A stretch of DNA of 55,266 nt. Origin: Antarcticimicrobium sp. (GTDB lineage: Bacteria > Pseudomonadota > Alphaproteobacteria > Rhodobacterales > Rhodobacteraceae). The translations under genes and the position numbers were made by a program. The notes beneath the pieces are model-generated. The model saw only the letters and a list, made by a program, of their open reading frames with translations. It searched no databases and had not been told where the DNA came from. The stretch is from NCBI RefSeq assembly GCF_029212575.1, contig NZ_JARGPK010000090.1:1-55266 (forward strand), written 5' to 3'. The stretch's first letter is position 1, and every line of letters starts with the position of its first letter. Positions 54,327-55,266 of the stretch are shown here, one piece after another.

Positions 54327-55183
54327 CGCAGGGCCGAGACCGAGAACAGCGCCAGCGCCGCCCAGATCAGCCCGAACGCGATCTGGTGCCAGAAGGTGAA
54401 GGCCTCGCCAAAGATCGCCACGGCGCAGAAGAATTGCAGCGTCGGGTTAAGGTATTGCAGGATGCCGACGGTCGCCATCGGCACCCGCCGCGCCGCCGCG
54501 CTGAACAGGATCAGCGGCGTCGCGGTCAGCGGGCCTGAGAACACCAGCAGCGCGCTGTCCCAGAGCTCGCGGCCGAAGGCGCCCTGACCGCTGCCGTACT
54601 GGATCGCCAGCATGGTCAGGCCGACGGGCAGGAAGAACAGGATCTCGATGGTGACCGAAACCATCGGCCCCACCGGCAGGTATTTCTTGACCGCGCCATA
54701 GGCACCGAAGCTGCCCGCGAGGATCAGCGAGATCCAGGGCGCCACCCCCAGCCCCCAGGTCAGCACTCCGACCGCCAGCGCCGCCAGCCCGACCGCCAGC
54801 CATTGCGCCCGCGCCAGTTGCTCGCCGAAGCCGAAGCGGCCGATCAGCACCGCCACCAGCGGAAAGATGTAATAGCCCAGCGAGGCCTCGGTCGCGTGAC
54901 CGATCTGGATCGACATGATGTAGAAGAACCAGTTGGTCGAGATCATCGCCGAGGCCAGCGCGAAGAGCCCCACCCGGCGCCAGCCGGTCAGCGCGGTCCG
55001 CATCTCGGTCAGGCGACCGCGCATCGCGAGGATGGTGATGAACAGCACGAAGGACCACAGCGTGCGATGCGCCAGCACCTCCAGCGGCGGGATATGGGCC
55101 AGCATCTTGTAATAGAGCGGCGACAGCCCCCAGATCACGCAGGCGCCGATCATCGCCAGCATGCCTTTTCGCGTCTCGGTCAT
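54233..55183 (-). CDS. RarD-type EamA permease
   Basis: The 316-residue product has ten membrane helices and the RarD start KGMLAMIGACVIWGLSPLYYKML, then EVLAHRTLWSFV, LISTNWFFYIMSIQIGHATEASLGYYIFPL and the second-half FGAYGAVKKYLPVGP and ILQYLNPTLQFF, all RarD hallmarks. Substrate unknown (the name comes from chloramphenicol-resistance screens). The 3' end overlaps the LOG gene by 94 bases. The final 30 or so residues (after SVSALRQD) are polar and probably disordered. The ATG at 55183 was chosen over an upstream GC-shadow start. Confidence 0.87.
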   Translation of the reverse strand: MTETRKGMLAMIGACVIWGLSPLYYKMLAHIPPLEVLAHRTLWSFVLFITILAMRGRLTEMRTALTGWRRVGLFALASAMISTNWFFYIMSIQIGHATEASLGYYIFPLVAVLIGRFGFGEQLARAQWLAVGLAALAVGVLTWGLGVAPWISLILAGSFGAYGAVKKYLPVGPMVSVTIEILFFLPVGLTMLAIQYGSGQGAFGRELWDSALLVFSGPLTATPLILFSAAARRVPMATVGILQYLNPTLQFFCAVAIFGEAFTFWHQIAFGLIWAALALFSVSALRQDRASRRAAMAATGVSAQVRNPESEASAKP

Positions 55184-55266
55184 GTCGCCTGCCCTCCTGT
55201 GCGCCGCCGCTCGTGTCATCGGCGCGGCGCCCGGTCAGAGGTATGGGTATTTCAGATGTGAGGAAG
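55184..55266. other. Right edge of the window
   Basis: The last 83 bases precede the RarD-type gene on the minus strand and presumably contain its promoter. No gene or repeat is visible. Confidence 0.3.

Overview
This window is high-GC chromosomal DNA from a marine alphaproteobacterium of the Rhodobacteraceae/Roseobacter group. The assignment rests on a DddP-type dimethylsulfoniopropionate (DMSP) lyase, Roseobacter-typical small families (DUF6455, DUF6314, a DUF3445/HODM-like protein, an alpha/beta hydrolase-OsmC fusion), the ccmABCD-ccmG order, a VPEID-CTERM/exosortase E pair, and an FNR-type box of the FnrL form. It holds one tRNA and about 48 protein genes, mostly housekeeping and tightly packed. 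No prophage, IS element or CRISPR array was seen.

Layout. 0-5.9 kb: tRNA-Leu(UAG), NAD(P)HX repair enzyme, glnB-glnA, a lytic transglycosylase and a conserved membrane protein. 5.9-16.9 kb: a mixture including a HODM-like protein, DddP, a secreted-type EEP hydrolase, the hydrolase-OsmC fusion, bioY, an FNR-box-preceded DUF6455 gene, purB, two small secreted proteins sharing one Cys-Trp-Asp-Cys module, an EamA permease, an LpxL-like acyltransferase and DUF1223. 17-25.4 kb: acnA; a divergent GST/YafY-type regulator pair with an operator-like dyad; the ccmABCD-ccmG cytochrome c maturation cluster (minus strand). 24.3-28.4 kb: yajC-secD-secF with a TauE permease and a Mth938-like gene in the same direction.

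28.4-38.4 kb is the most accessory-looking stretch: two lower-GC genes (a membrane-anchored pentapeptide-repeat protein and an unrecognised all-helical protein with one central hydrophobic segment) alternate with core genes (serS, desaturase, carboxynorspermidine synthesis), and GC-rich palindromic intergenic repeats lie before serS and before der. 38.4-42.0 kb carries yfgM-like/bamB/der, the same neighbourhood as in enterobacteria. 42.3-47.4 kb is an RND efflux pair preceded by a perfect TetR-like palindrome. 47.6-49.5 kb has a one-substrate VPEID-CTERM protein convergent with its exosortase E/protease. 49.6-51.8 kb has an Atm1-type ABC exporter divergent from an ArsR-type regulator. The window ends with a LysM protein, a LOG-family phosphoribohydrolase and a RarD-type permease.

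All identifications come from reading translations and motifs by eye; no database search was possible. The strongest leads are the orphan helical protein at 34033-35514, the XrtE/VPEID pair, the twin Cys-module proteins at 13.5-14.3 kb, and several operator-like dyads placed exactly between divergent genes.
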